64,000 nucleotides of DNA, taken from NCBI GenBank assembly GCA_965221845.1, contig OZ244919.1:4041313-4105312 (forward strand), written 5' to 3'. Positions 25,467 to 33,792 of the stretch are shown one piece after another (position 1 is the stretch's first letter; every line of letters begins with the position of its first letter). This DNA comes from JAJEFO01 sp965221845 (lineage in GTDB: Bacteria; Pseudomonadota; Alphaproteobacteria; Rhodobacterales; Rhodobacteraceae). The position numbers were made by a program, and so were the translations under genes. Under the pieces are notes generated by a model. It was not told where the DNA came from. It searched no databases and saw only the letters and a program-made list of their open reading frames with translations.

Positions 25467-25625
25467 ATGCGCTGTTTGAACAGGTCTTCGGTGCCCCCTC
25501 CCAATGGCATTCGGTTAAGGCGGTTCGCCACCTGATGAGCGTGAATTGGCATTTCGCCAATCCTATATATTATGACTGATTATTGAAAATTGTCTGTATA
25601 TTGTAAGCAATCTTGTCACGCATCT

Positions 25626-26459
25626 ACTTTGGCGGCATGGGAAACCGTTAACCGAATGCCATTGCCCCGCCACCGTGCCCGTAAGGAATGGCAGGCCGCG
25701 GCCGATGACGCCATCACCTTTACGCGCACCGGCGCCAGCCAGGGCCAATGGTACCACCATAAGCTGGGCGTCGGCGGGGATCTATTCGATCTAGTGGCCA
25801 TCGCCTTCTGCGGGCGACCCCTCGGACAAAAAAGCGCGCCGGGCGACTTTCCGAAGATCCTCAAGGCGGCGGCGGAATGCGTCGGATACGACCCGGCCAC
25901 CACGCCCCTGCTGTCACCGGAAGAGACGGTCAAGGCCCACATCGAAACCCAATGGGCAGAATTAGGAGCGGCAACGTCAAAGGGAGCGGCAGGACACCGT
26001 GACCCTGATGGCCACCCTCCGGTCTCTCGCGCACCCCATCGAAGACACCCCGGCGGCCCTCTATCTCCGGTCACGGGGGATTGTCTCCTGGCCTACGACC
26101 GGGCTCGCCTATCTTCCGCCCTTGACGACACACCTCTCCGATACACAACGGGCCCTGGTGGGTGGCGCACGGTATGGTGCGTTGATGATCTGGGCGGAAG
26201 ACCGGATCAGGATCCACCCGACTCGCCCGCCGCCCGTACGTTTCAACGGGCGGCAATACAGCATCTTGAGAACGGCCACGATCTCTGGATCGCGCGAGCG
26301 CCGGAATCGGAGGGGAGTAAGAAGGATCTCAATGATACCTTACGGGAACGGGGTATCACGGCCGTACACGATGCCATTTCCGCGGCGCAGCCACTCACGG
26401 AAACCGCGATGGAGGCCGACAACGGCGAGGACAAGGACCCTATCGGAAGTCGGCCATGA
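25626..26459 (+). pseudogene. Toprim/DUF7146-type primase-like gene, frameshifted remnant
   Basis: The first frame reads RHRARKEWQAAADDAITFTRTGASQGQWYHHKLGVGGDLFDLVAIAFCG in short stretches, like the zinc-finger-linked part of mobile-element primases. From about 25999 a second frame gives PIEDTPAALYLRSRGI, TTGLAYLPPL and ALMIWAEDRIRI, the linker before a Toprim domain. The first frame resumes near 26245 with IQHLENGHDLWIARAPESEGSKKDLNDTLRERGI, the Toprim-like end. At least two frameshifts make it nonfunctional. Primases of this kind are carried by plasmids and integrative elements. Base composition is lower in GC than the core. The assignment rests on motif resemblance. Confidence 0.5.
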
Positions 26460-26476
26460 CGGACCGGTGAGCGCTG

Positions 26477-26816
26477 GTTTGGAGCCGACGGGGCCGGCCC
26501 CTGCAGGCGAGGGCCGGGTGGGGCACAGTTCAAGCGCAGGGCAACGGGACGATCGGTCGTGCCTCCGTTTGAATCACCGGAACACATTGCGGACACGGGC
26601 GGCCCGGAGGCCGCCCTTGTGTGTCTTGTGTGTCGTGCCCGTCCGAACCGGGTCCGGCGTCGGTCTCCCGCGGCCCTGCGGGGTCTCGGCATCCTCACCC
26701 GTTAGCGCGGGCGTTCGTCTGCACTGCTCGCCCGGTGTTACTGGTTGCCGCCAAGCAATCCGCCACCCGGACCGACCCGCGCGCAGCCCTTGCCGCCCAT
26801 GAACAGGAAGTAGGGT
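26477..26816. repeat. Direct repeat, copy 1 (about 340 bp)
   Basis: From GGAGCCGACGGGG to CATGAACAGGAAGTAGG, almost identical to 31373-31717. The main difference is one extra TGTGTGTCTT unit in copy 2. The right part of the block covers the last about 26 codons of the secreted-protein gene on the minus strand; beyond it the two loci are still related but diverged. Confidence 0.85.
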
Positions 26817-27355
26817 CTACCTGCGGTTGCGTAGGTCGATCCAGAAAGCAGATTAAAGACCTGCACCACCAGCTCGCCGGGGCCCTGGATGGGATTGTCC
26901 CTCCTCCGGTTGCTCCAGACGCGGGCGCCGGCCTTGGGGCGCACCTCGATGATGTTCTCGCCGAGCACGCCGCCGGCCCAGCCGATTCGATTGAGAGCGG
27001 GGTCCGCCCACTGGCCACGGTTGAGATACGCGGCGCGCCACTCCCAGTCGGTGAAATTACCTGTCGTTCGGTTCGTATTGCTTCCCTGGATGAAATAACC
27101 CAGCAGTTGGAAAGCTCGCCCGCGTCACGCTGCTGTTGGTGCTCGAGAGGGTGATCTTGATGCGGCCCGGCGTGGCGTGCGCGCCGCAGCCGTCCACGAC
27201 CGGACTGCCGACCTTGGCAAGCGTGATGGTGCAGATGCTGCTGTTGCAAGCGTTTTGCGCCATCACCGCCGTGGGCAGGGCGAGGGCCGCGGCCACCAGC
27301 GCGGCGGCCAGACCAGCCGTCAGGCGGTCAAGGGGGGGGGTATCCGACAGGGCAT
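26738..27355 (-). pseudogene. Secreted protein of unknown function with a poly-C tract and frameshift
   Basis: ATG at 27355 is followed after five codons by a run of nine C residues (27332-27340). Translation leaves frame there; with one more C it would continue DRLTAGLAAALVAAALALPTAVMAQ, a clean signal peptide. The mature part reads NACNSSICTITLAKVGSPVVDGCG, with cysteines, then shifts frame once more near 27107 into GYFIQGSNTNRTTGNFTDWEWRAAYLNRGQW and ends FLFMGGKGCARVGPGGGLLGGNQ. No family recognised. A diverged tail of a second copy lies at 31639-31805. The homopolymer at the start could allow phase variation; the second shift suggests decay. Confidence 0.55.
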
Positions 27356-27395
27356 GAGATTTTCCTTTTCCAGCTTGCCCTCCGGATGGTGCTAG

Positions 27396-28263
27396 GGCCC
27401 GTTGACAGTTGCCTTGCGAATCGCCCGCTTCCATGCCATTTCCTTCCCCGATGACCGCCGGAACGGCGGCACGGGCAGGAAACAGGTGACATCATGAATG
27501 CAGACAGGACGGTTCTGACCGACGCCATGTGGGCGCGGATCGAGGACATGCTGCCGGGCAAGAAGTCCGATCCCGGCGGCACGGCGGCGGACAACCGCCT
27601 TTTCATGGAGGCGGTGCTCTGGCGGTTCCGCACGGGGTCGCCGTGGCGCGACCTCCCCGCGCGGTTCGGGAACTGGAACAGCGTCTTCAAGCGGTTCCGG
27701 CGCTGGGCGCTTTCGGGAGTTTTCGAGCGCGTTTCCGACGCCTTGTCGGAGGAGTCCGGCCTCGAGTGGGTGTTCGTCGACGGCACGGTCGTCCAGGCGC
27801 ACCGGAAGGCGTCCGGCGCAAAAGGGGGACCTCGAGCCAGGGGATCGGCCGTTCCAGAGGCGGCCTGACGAGCAAGGTCGTGGCCGTCGTGGACGCCATG
27901 GGACATCTCGTGCGGTTCACGATCCCTCCCGGCCAGGCGCACGACCCGAGGGGGTGCCGGGGCTTCCCGGCGGCCTGGCGTTCGGGGCCTTCGTCGGCGA
28001 CAAGGCGTTCGACGCGGACTGGCTGCTGGAGGACCTGGCGGAACGCGGGGCGGAGGCGGCGGTCCCGTCGAAGCGGAGCCGGACGGTGTCGCGGGCGCAT
28101 GACCGGGAGGTCTACGGCTGGCGGCACCTGGTGGAGAACTTCTTCGCGAAGACCAGGGAGTTCCGTGCGATCGCGACCCGGTACGACAAGACCGACGCGA
28201 GCTTTGCCGCCGGGATCCACCTCGTCGCCGGCGTGGTCGCGGCGACATGAGTGTCAACGGGCC
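27396..28263 (+). mobile_element. IS5-family element (868 bp) flanked by CTAG
   Basis: The inverted ends are GGCCCGTTGACA (left) and its complement (right), flanked by CTAG at 27392-27395 and 28264-28267. A 4-bp CTAG duplication is the classic IS5-family target. It lies just upstream of the secreted-protein gene. A decayed tail of a related element is at 45800-46073. Confidence 0.85.
27494..28250 (+). pseudogene. IS5-family transposase, two frameshifts
   Basis: The first frame (from 27494) reads MNADRTVLTDAMWARIEDMLPG, then FMEAVLWRFRTGSPWRDLPARFGNW and WVFVDGTVVQAHRKASGAKGG (first catalytic Asp). At AAAAGGGGG near 27820 the frame changes, a site resembling the programmed frameshift of IS427-group elements, to GGLTSKVVAVVDAMGHLVRF. 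Near 27950 (GAGGGGGTG) it changes again to FGAFVGDKAFDADWLLEDL (second Asp) and YGWRHLVENFFAKTREFRAIATRYDKT (Glu region). The first shift may be programmed; the second on a G-run makes the copy doubtful. Confidence 0.75.
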
Positions 28264-28379
28264 CTAGACGACCACCCGGCGAATCTGAATGGGAGGAGAA
28301 TAGCCGAGACGCCCTGAGCATGCAAGACCGGGACGGTTCGCACCAGCAATTCCCGCCAGCCTGACCGTCGGTGCGCGAA

Positions 28380-29880
28380 GGCGCGGTCATGGCGGGCGGC
28401 AGTTCCGTGTGCGCACGACCGGCGGCCGGGCGGCGGCCCGGGATCGTGGCGTTGCCGGCGAAGGGCGGGTTCGGGGCCGTCCGGGCGTGGCCGGGGCGGT
28501 CACGGCCCGGCACGGACGGGCCGGCATGGTCCTCCTTGCCAGGCTCTCCCGCGAGCGCGCGGCAGGGGTCTTCCAGTCCCGGAAGACGAAGGTCCGGCCG
28601 GTTCCCGCATCCGGTCCCGGAGGCAGGGGATGCGCTTCTGGCGTTCCCGCGCCTTCCCGAACGGCGGGCAGCAGTGCCGCCGCGACCCGCGTCGATCAGG
28701 AAGGCGGGCATGGCGAGCGTCATGAAGACGTCCCATGGGCGGTTCCCGCCATGGCCGGAGCCGTGCCCGAAGCTGCAGCCCTCCCGCGTCCCGGTGCCTG
28801 GAACGTCCCGTTCCCGGTCGCCCGTCTGCGGCGGCCGCACCGCATGACGGACACGCCGTGTCCCGGAAGGGCGGGAGGTCGGCGGCCCGCGAGAACCTCC
28901 GGACCCTCCCTTTCGTGCCGGTCTCCCCGCATCCGGGCATGTCGGTCTTCAGGCCGAAGTTCGCGTCGTCGGCCGGCCGGCCGCGGTCCCGTTCGAAGCG
29001 GTGCACCGTGCCGTCCTTGCCGCGCCTCTCCCAGGCCTGCTTCGTCCCGCTGGCATCGAACCAGCCGGACGGCAGCCCGTGGTCGCCCGGCTTCGCGCCC
29101 GGGACGGGCGGAAGCCCTTCTCCGCTCACGAAGCCTGACGTGCGGGCCGCCGGCCGCCGGCCCGCCCCCGGCGCCGGCCGCCCTCCCGTGTGCGGACGCT
29201 CCCGGCGGAGGTCCTCCGGGAGCCGCCTCAAGGCGTTCCGCTCGCAGTCGTTCCTCCTCCTGCCGTCCCCGTTCCGGATCGGCTCCGGCGCCGGCGGGAA
29301 CGCCCCGGCGTGGTCGGGACGGACGGTCGCCGCACCCAGGGCCTGACGGCAGGAGGTCCTCGACCCGTCGCGGCGGGTCCTGACGCGAGCGGCGCCTGCA
29401 GACGGCCTTGTGCGAGGAACGGCGGCCGGTCCCGTCCGCCGGGACCGGGAGACGCCCGCCGAACGCCGTCCGGCCCTCGAGCGCCTTGCCGCGCCGCAGC
29501 GGCGCAGGCCGCGGGGGCCGGCCCCGTCGAGCCGCTCGCGCATCCGCGTGTCCGACGGCGCCTTCCCCACGCCGAAGAGCGCGCGCAGGTTCCGCGCCCG
29601 GACCGGGTCCTCGCCGCCCCGCACCTGCCGGCCGGACTGCAGAAGCGACGGGATCCCGGGCGAGAAGACCGCGAGCCCCGACATCAGGCAGTCAGCGAGA
29701 CTGAAGTCGCGCGTGACGGTCGGGTCGGGGATGCGGTCGAAGCATGCACGCACGGCGTGAAGCACGGCCCTGGCATCGACGGATGCCTGCGAAAGGAATC
29801 TCTGGACATCTGCTGCCCGGCCTTTGCCTGTCTGTCCGCGGCAAGGCCGATTCGGCGGGGAAAGTCTGTGACAGGAAAAT
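28380..29880 (-). pseudogene. Degraded DDE transposase (ISNCY-like), many frameshifts
   Basis: Minus-strand reading from about 29815 gives RFLSQASVDARAVLHAVRACFDRIPDPTVTRDFSLADCLMSGLAVF in pieces, then SLLQSGRQVRGG and RNLRALFGVGKAPSDTRMRERLDG. Farther on, other frames give GDGRRRNDCERNALRRLPEDLRRE and HRFERDRGRPADDANFGLKTD. These are the ordered blocks of a widespread DDE transposase group usually listed as unclassified IS. No frame is intact and no terminal repeats were found. Confidence 0.55.
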
Positions 29881-30220
29881 TCGTGACGGCCGTGCAATCT
29901 GCTGACAATGAACGAAAGGAAATCCTGTCGGGAATCGCTGTTCGAATTTCAAACGGAGGCACTGCCGGACGATCGACCCGGTTGACGGGTGCATGGAGGC
30001 GGTTCAGGGTGCGGGGATGGAGGACACGCCAATTCCGAGCCCGAACCATGACGAATGCGCTCTTTGATACCCTGGCGGTCACGCGCCCGCTCAAGGCCCG
30101 GTCCTCCCGGTCCCGATCGTGCAACCGATCCGGACAATGGTGCTTGACGACGGGTCGTTCAAGACGCAGTGTGTGCACTGTCATACATATCTTACACTCT
30201 CTGACAATCAGGAGAAAGCC
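29881..30220. other. Spacer before relBE
   Basis: No gene recognised. The last 50 bp are AT-richer (CATACATATCTTACAC) and probably hold the relBE promoter and operator, followed by AGGAG at the start of relB. Confidence 0.35.
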
Positions 30221-30439
30221 ATGCTGTCCATCCGTCTTCCGTCCGACGTCGAAGAACGTCTAGCCTTTCTGGCCCGAGAAACCGGAAGAACCAAGAGCTA
30301 TTACGCTCGTTCGGCTATCGTTGAGGCAATCGAGGACATGGAGGAAGCCTATTTGAGCGAGGCGATTCTGGAGCGTATTCGACAGGGTAAGGAGGAGGTT
30401 CTGACGGCGGAAGAGATGTGGTGTGACTTGGACGATTGA
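30221..30439 (+). CDS. relB: RelB/DinJ-like ribbon-helix-helix antitoxin
   Basis: A 72-residue protein beginning MLSIRLPSDVEERLAFLARETGRTKSYYARSAIVEAIEDMEE in the RHH fold, with an acidic C-terminal tail (LSEAILERIRQGKEEVLTAEEMWCDLDD) that would bind the toxin. The ATG at 30221 follows AGGAG; an upstream extension has no features. It overlaps relE by 17 bp, the usual coupling of antitoxin and toxin. RHH antitoxins repress their own promoter. GC content is lower than in the core, consistent with transfer. Confidence 0.85.
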   Translation: MLSIRLPSDVEERLAFLARETGRTKSYYARSAIVEAIEDMEEAYLSEAILERIRQGKEEVLTAEEMWCDLDD

Positions 30440-30704
30440 CTGTGCGGCGATCGTGTACAAATCCGCCCGTAAGCTGGACCCGAAGGTCCGACGGCGGATC
30501 CGCGATTTTCTCGAACGACGTCTTGCCATCGAATCGGATCCCCGCCATCTTGGTGCGCCACTGGTTTTGGCGCGGCACCGTAATCTCTGGAGATACCGTG
30601 TTGGGGATTATCACATTGTAGCGGAAATTAATGACGACGCAAGGCGAATTCGGATTGTTCGTATTGCGCATCGCCGTGATGTTTACAAGCGAATCCCCCG
30701 CTGA
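30423..30704 (+). CDS. relE: RelE-family ribosome-dependent mRNA interferase toxin
   Basis: A 93-residue RelE-like toxin with a GTG start inside relB. Motifs: WTIDCAAIVYKSARKLDPKVRRRIRDFLE, HLGAPLVLARHRNLWRYRVGDYHIVAEIND and IRIVRIAHRRDVYK. The basic and aromatic residues expected for mRNA cutting in the ribosomal A site are present (Arg in LWRYRVGDY, Arg and Tyr in HRRDVYK). Unlike many neighbours this module is intact. Confidence 0.88.
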   Translation: MTWTIDCAAIVYKSARKLDPKVRRRIRDFLERRLAIESDPRHLGAPLVLARHRNLWRYRVGDYHIVAEINDDARRIRIVRIAHRRDVYKRIPR

Positions 30705-31150
30705 CATCCGTTGTGATTCCTGTTTGGACATTGCGGTCCAACCGGGTTCCGACCGCTCCTTTCCCTGCGCTTGCAAGACAACGGAACGGGATAGACACGC
30801 ACGCCTGTTTCTTTTCTATCTTGTCCTGTCCCGATGTTTGCAAATAGACGGCCTGCATTCGTAACGCCCACCGGACTGTCTCCTTTCAAACGAAGTGTTG
30901 ACAGCCGCTCAACCAGGAATCCGATGACTTTGTCACACCTCTCCCGATCCACCGAAAATGATCCATGGTCCTTTGCCCGCATCACGCCTTGCAGAAAGAC
31001 CGGCTTTCAACACGTCACAATCCGTCTTGCATCACAGCCGGACACAATCGGCGTACGGAACAGGTGACCGGATGGCCGTCCTTTGAAGGAGAGGTCAAAA
31101 CGATCCCGGGTATCCGGAAGGATTCCGGAAATAAAGAGCCGGGTCCGGTC
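30705..31150. other. Gene-free AT-richer stretch after relE
   Basis: 446 bp without a convincing gene on either strand; short readings lack family features or ribosome-binding sites. Composition is clearly less GC-rich than the core, consistent with acquired DNA. Confidence 0.35.
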
Positions 31151-31372
31151 TCAACCGATCCGCATCGCAACGATCATCCACACCAACAGCGCGACAATCA
31201 CCCCTCCGATCGCCTTCATCCAACGGAGCTCGGTGCGCAGTACTGTAATATCAATCCGCACTTCGGCCAGATCGGCTTTCGTTGCGACGCCGCCGACGAC
31301 ACCGGCCCGTACGGCTTCGGTGATCGCCTCGGTCTGATCGCCATCAATCTCCCTGGCCTTGAGCTGGCGTGG
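31151..31372 (-). pseudogene. DUF1640-like coiled-coil/membrane protein, C-terminal fragment
   Basis: About 70 codons reading LKAREIDGDQTEAITEAVRAGVVGGVATKADLAEV, then LRTELRWMKAIGGVIVALLVWMIVAMRIG: coiled coil plus C-terminal membrane helix. The N-terminus is cut off exactly where copy 2 of the 345-bp direct repeat begins (31373). A full-length relative is at 48718-49053. The upstream frame extends into the repeat without family resemblance. Confidence 0.6.
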
Positions 31373-31717
31373 AGCCGACGGGGCCGGCCCCTGCAGGCGA
31401 GGGCCGGGTGGGGCACAGTTCAAGCGCAGGGCAACGGGACGATCGGTCGTGTCTCCGTTTGAATCACCGGAACACACTGCGGACACGGGCGGCCCGGAGG
31501 CCGCCCTTGTGTGTCTTGTGTGTGTCTTGTGTGTCGTGCCCGTCCGAACCGGGTCCGGCGTCGGTCTCCCGCGGCCCTGCGGGGTCTCGGCATCCTCATC
31601 CGTTAGCGCGGGCGTTCGTCTGCACTGCTCGCCCGGTGTTACTGGTTGCCGCCAAGCAATCCGCCACCCGGACCGACCCGCGCGCAGCCCCTGCCGCCCA
31701 TGAACAGGAAGTAGGCT
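31373..31717. repeat. Direct repeat, copy 2 (about 345 bp)
   Basis: Near-identical to 26477-26816, with one extra TGTGTGTCTT unit. Its left edge truncates the DUF1640-like gene and its right part encodes the tail of a paralogue of the secreted protein at 26738. Confidence 0.85.
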
Positions 31718-31805
31718 GAGCCGGCGTCCGCGTAGTTCGATCCGGCAGGCAGCTGGAAGACCTGCACCACCAGCTCGCCGGGCCCTTGGTTGGGATTGTT
31801 GCCCG
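31639..31805 (-). pseudogene. Secreted-protein paralogue, C-terminal tail only
   Basis: Minus strand reads GNNPNQGPGELVVQVFQLPAG, then AYFLFMGGRGCARVGPGGGLLGGNQ and stop, matching the C-terminus of the gene at 26738. It stops at about 31805 against a 16-bp sequence (GAACCTGAACAGTTAC) that recurs at 43598-43613 and looks like a transposon end. Confidence 0.6.
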
Positions 31806-31918
31806 GATGAACCTGAACAGTTACGCTAAAACAAGTTAACGCTTATGCCCCCCCCCTCGGGTGCGAGGTCCGCGCGTCGTCCAGAAAACGACGTTCCTGC
31901 CGCGCTTGCGCGACGGCC

Positions 31919-32491
31919 CTATCCGCTGAGCTGCGCAAGCATTTCTCTCCGTGCGTCAAGGTTGGAATCCTCTGCGTCCCAGGTGCTTCCTTCCTTGTAG
32001 AGATCTGGATAGTACTCGCGGTATTCAGAGCTTGGGTCGTCGAAGGCGCGCAGGAACTCGTGGTGGCCCCACACGCCGCCGATGTCCTCGAGCGGGCAGC
32101 GGCCGGTGCCGGAGACGAGATGCGGGTATCGCCTGTCGTCACGCGCCGGCTGGATCATTCCGATCCTGATCCGGTGTTCCCAGTGGTCCCCGTAGTCATA
32201 CAAGTAGGTGAATTCCCGCTTGCCGTTCAGGAAGGCGATGACGTCGAGAAGCGTCTCGTCGAGGCGGTCGCCCCATTCCTCGGGACTCCAATGGGCCCTT
32301 TCTCCGTACCGTCGCGCATCGAACCCCCATAAGTGGGAATTGTCCCATCCCATTGCCGCCTGGATGTAGAGGTGGAGATCTTCGAGATACGTGTCCAAGG
32401 GGATGTCCATTCGCCTCGCAACCTTTGGCTCCACGTAACGAAGCGTGATGCTGTGGCGGACGATCTCGCGTCGGTTGCGGTTTCGGGCCAT
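31919..32491 (-). CDS. pRiA4b ORF-3-like protein
   Basis: A 190-residue protein of the plasmid pRiA4b ORF-3 family (common on plasmids and islands, function unknown). Markers: REIVRHSITLRYVEPKVARRMDIPLDTYLEDLHLYIQAAMGWDNSHLWGF in parts, FTYLYDYGDHWEHRIRIG, and YPHLVSGTGRCPLEDIGGVWGHHEFL. The D-x-G-D-x-W core is intact. The ATG at 32491 follows a purine-rich GGCAGGAGAATTG; upstream extension is not family-like. It appears intact despite the decayed surroundings. Confidence 0.8.
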   Translation of the reverse strand: MARNRNRREIVRHSITLRYVEPKVARRMDIPLDTYLEDLHLYIQAAMGWDNSHLWGFDARRYGERAHWSPEEWGDRLDETLLDVIAFLNGKREFTYLYDYGDHWEHRIRIGMIQPARDDRRYPHLVSGTGRCPLEDIGGVWGHHEFLRAFDDPSSEYREYYPDLYKEGSTWDAEDSNLDARREMLAQLSG

Positions 32492-32576
32492 CAATTCTCC
32501 TGCCGTTGGTGCCCGGCGCGGCCGGTTCGTGCCGGGGAGTGAACCGGCGGGGTCGTTGATACAAAGCCCCGGCCGT

Positions 32577-32709
32577 GAATGTCGAGCGGTCCGGCGCCTG
32601 CAGTCTGCGCCCGCGCCCGGCGGCCAGCACCTCGTCCTGCCGAGCTGCACCCGGCCGGGGAAGGAGCACGAGCTTCTGCTGCACCGGCTCGGCATGACCC
32701 TGCCGGCAC
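32577..32709 (+). pseudogene. Transposase C-terminal scrap (IS1634/IS4-like)
   Basis: About 40 codons reading GGQHLVLPSCTRPGKEHELLLHRLGMTLPAQ, resembling the extreme C-terminus of IS1634/IS4-type transposases. Nothing upstream continues it. Confidence 0.35.
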
Positions 32710-33138
32710 AGGGCGCCGCGGCTCTTTTCGTGACCGCGTGCCGTCCGCTGCTCGCCGCTGGTCGCGCAGTCCCGAACCTTGCTGATCCTCTTGAGGAAAA
32801 TCAGTGGCTTATGGATCTCCTGACCAGCGAATTGCGGAATTCGGGCTCAAGCCCGTTCGCACGTTTCCGGGTCCCCGCCTCGCGCCAGCGCGGCTCCTCG
32901 CAGCCTGGCGGGAAACCTGGAGCGCACCCCGACCGCGGAGGGTGCAGCCCAATTTTTTTGACTCGGGGCCCAATGCTCCAGCTTGCCTGCCTTTCAAGAG
33001 AGTCGGGCCCCCTTGTTTTCTTGACAGAGGGACGGTGCAGCAGCGCCGGCGAATCATGGCGGCCAAGGAACTGGGACGCACCCGACCGCGGGCATCTGCT
33101 TGACTTGGCGCCGTGATTCGCCGAAGTCTTTCCGGGCG
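32710..33138. other. Decayed transposon ends before the cobalamin riboswitch
   Basis: No gene. GTGCAGCCCAATTTTTTTGAC near 32942 resembles the ISKra4 end at 44360. Imperfect copies of CGCACCCCGACCGCGG occur near 32922 and 33074. Confidence 0.35.
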
Positions 33139-33312
33139 CTGGTGCCTGCCCGCCATGGCAGGTGAAAAGGGAATGCGAAAGGGTCATCGGACCTCAATGC
33201 AGCCGCCCCCGCGACCGTGACCGGAGAGGGGATCCATCTCGCCACTGGCCCGTGAGGCCGGGAAGGCCGGATCGCCCGCAATCATCCGCAAGCCGGGAGA
33301 CCTGCCAGCCGA
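33139..33312 (+). promoter_or_regulatory. Cobalamin riboswitch
   Basis: Ordered class hallmarks: CTGGTGCCTGCCCGCCATGG, GGTGAAAAGGGAATGCG, the B12-box-like AATGCAGCCGCCCCCGCGACC, GCCACTGGCCCGTGAGGCCG, GGAAGGC, and AGCCGGGAGACCTGCC at the 3' end. It lies just upstream of the DUF1636-cobW-cobN genes and would switch the operon off when adenosylcobalamin is abundant. Boundaries are approximate. Confidence 0.93.
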
Positions 33313-33405
33313 ATGAACGTGACCGGACGGGGGATTCCGGGGGCGGGGCTGCCAGCGCGGCGCTCTCGTTTCCTCTCCCCTTCCACAGCAGGAACGAGGC
33401 CCCCA

Positions 33406-33792
33406 GTGGACGACTTCGCGCCGGTTGAGCTTTTGGTCTGCACCACCTGCCGCAGGGGGCTGGAGCCGGGTGACGCCGGGGAACGCCCCGGCGCGCTCCT
33501 GCATCGCGCGCTGGCGGCCGGCGTGCGGTCCGAAGGGGTCAGCCTTCTCGGCGTGGAATGCCTCTCGAACTGCGACCGTGGCTGCTCCGTCGCCCTGCGC
33601 GGCGGACCGCGGCGCTGGACATACGTCTACGGCAACCTCGACCCTTCGGGCGCGGACATGATCCTGGAAGGCGTCGCGCGATATCGCGCGACGCCGGACG
33701 GGCTTGTCCCGTGGCGGGAACGTTCCGGACACTTCCGAAGGAACTGCGTGGCGCGGATTCCGCCGACCGCGCCCGTGGAGCCGGACGGATGA
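33406..33792 (+). CDS. DUF1636 family protein (cobalamin-cluster, Cys-containing)
   Basis: A 128-residue protein with PVELLVCTTCRRGLEPGDAG (CxxC) and LLGVECLSNCDRGCSVALRG (C-x3-C-x3-C), suggesting metal or Fe-S binding as in thioredoxin-like ferredoxins. It is typically found with cobW in cobalamin clusters; the role is unknown. The GTG at 33406 is chosen because GAACGAGG lies upstream and the family starts here; the ATG at 33313 would abut the riboswitch and add 31 residues without resemblance. It overlaps cobW by 4 bp (ATGA). Confidence 0.8.
   Translation: MDDFAPVELLVCTTCRRGLEPGDAGERPGALLHRALAAGVRSEGVSLLGVECLSNCDRGCSVALRGGPRRWTYVYGNLDPSGADMILEGVARYRATPDGLVPWRERSGHFRRNCVARIPPTAPVEPDG

Noticed and set aside
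32492..32695. N-terminal extension of the pRiA4b ORF-3-like protein
   Set aside because: Arg/Ser-rich sequence overlapping a transposase scrap on the other strand; family N-terminus begins at 32491.
33313..33405. ATG at 33313 as start of the DUF1636 gene
   Set aside because: It abuts the riboswitch, has no Shine-Dalgarno, and adds 31 residues unlike the family; GTG at 33406 fits better.
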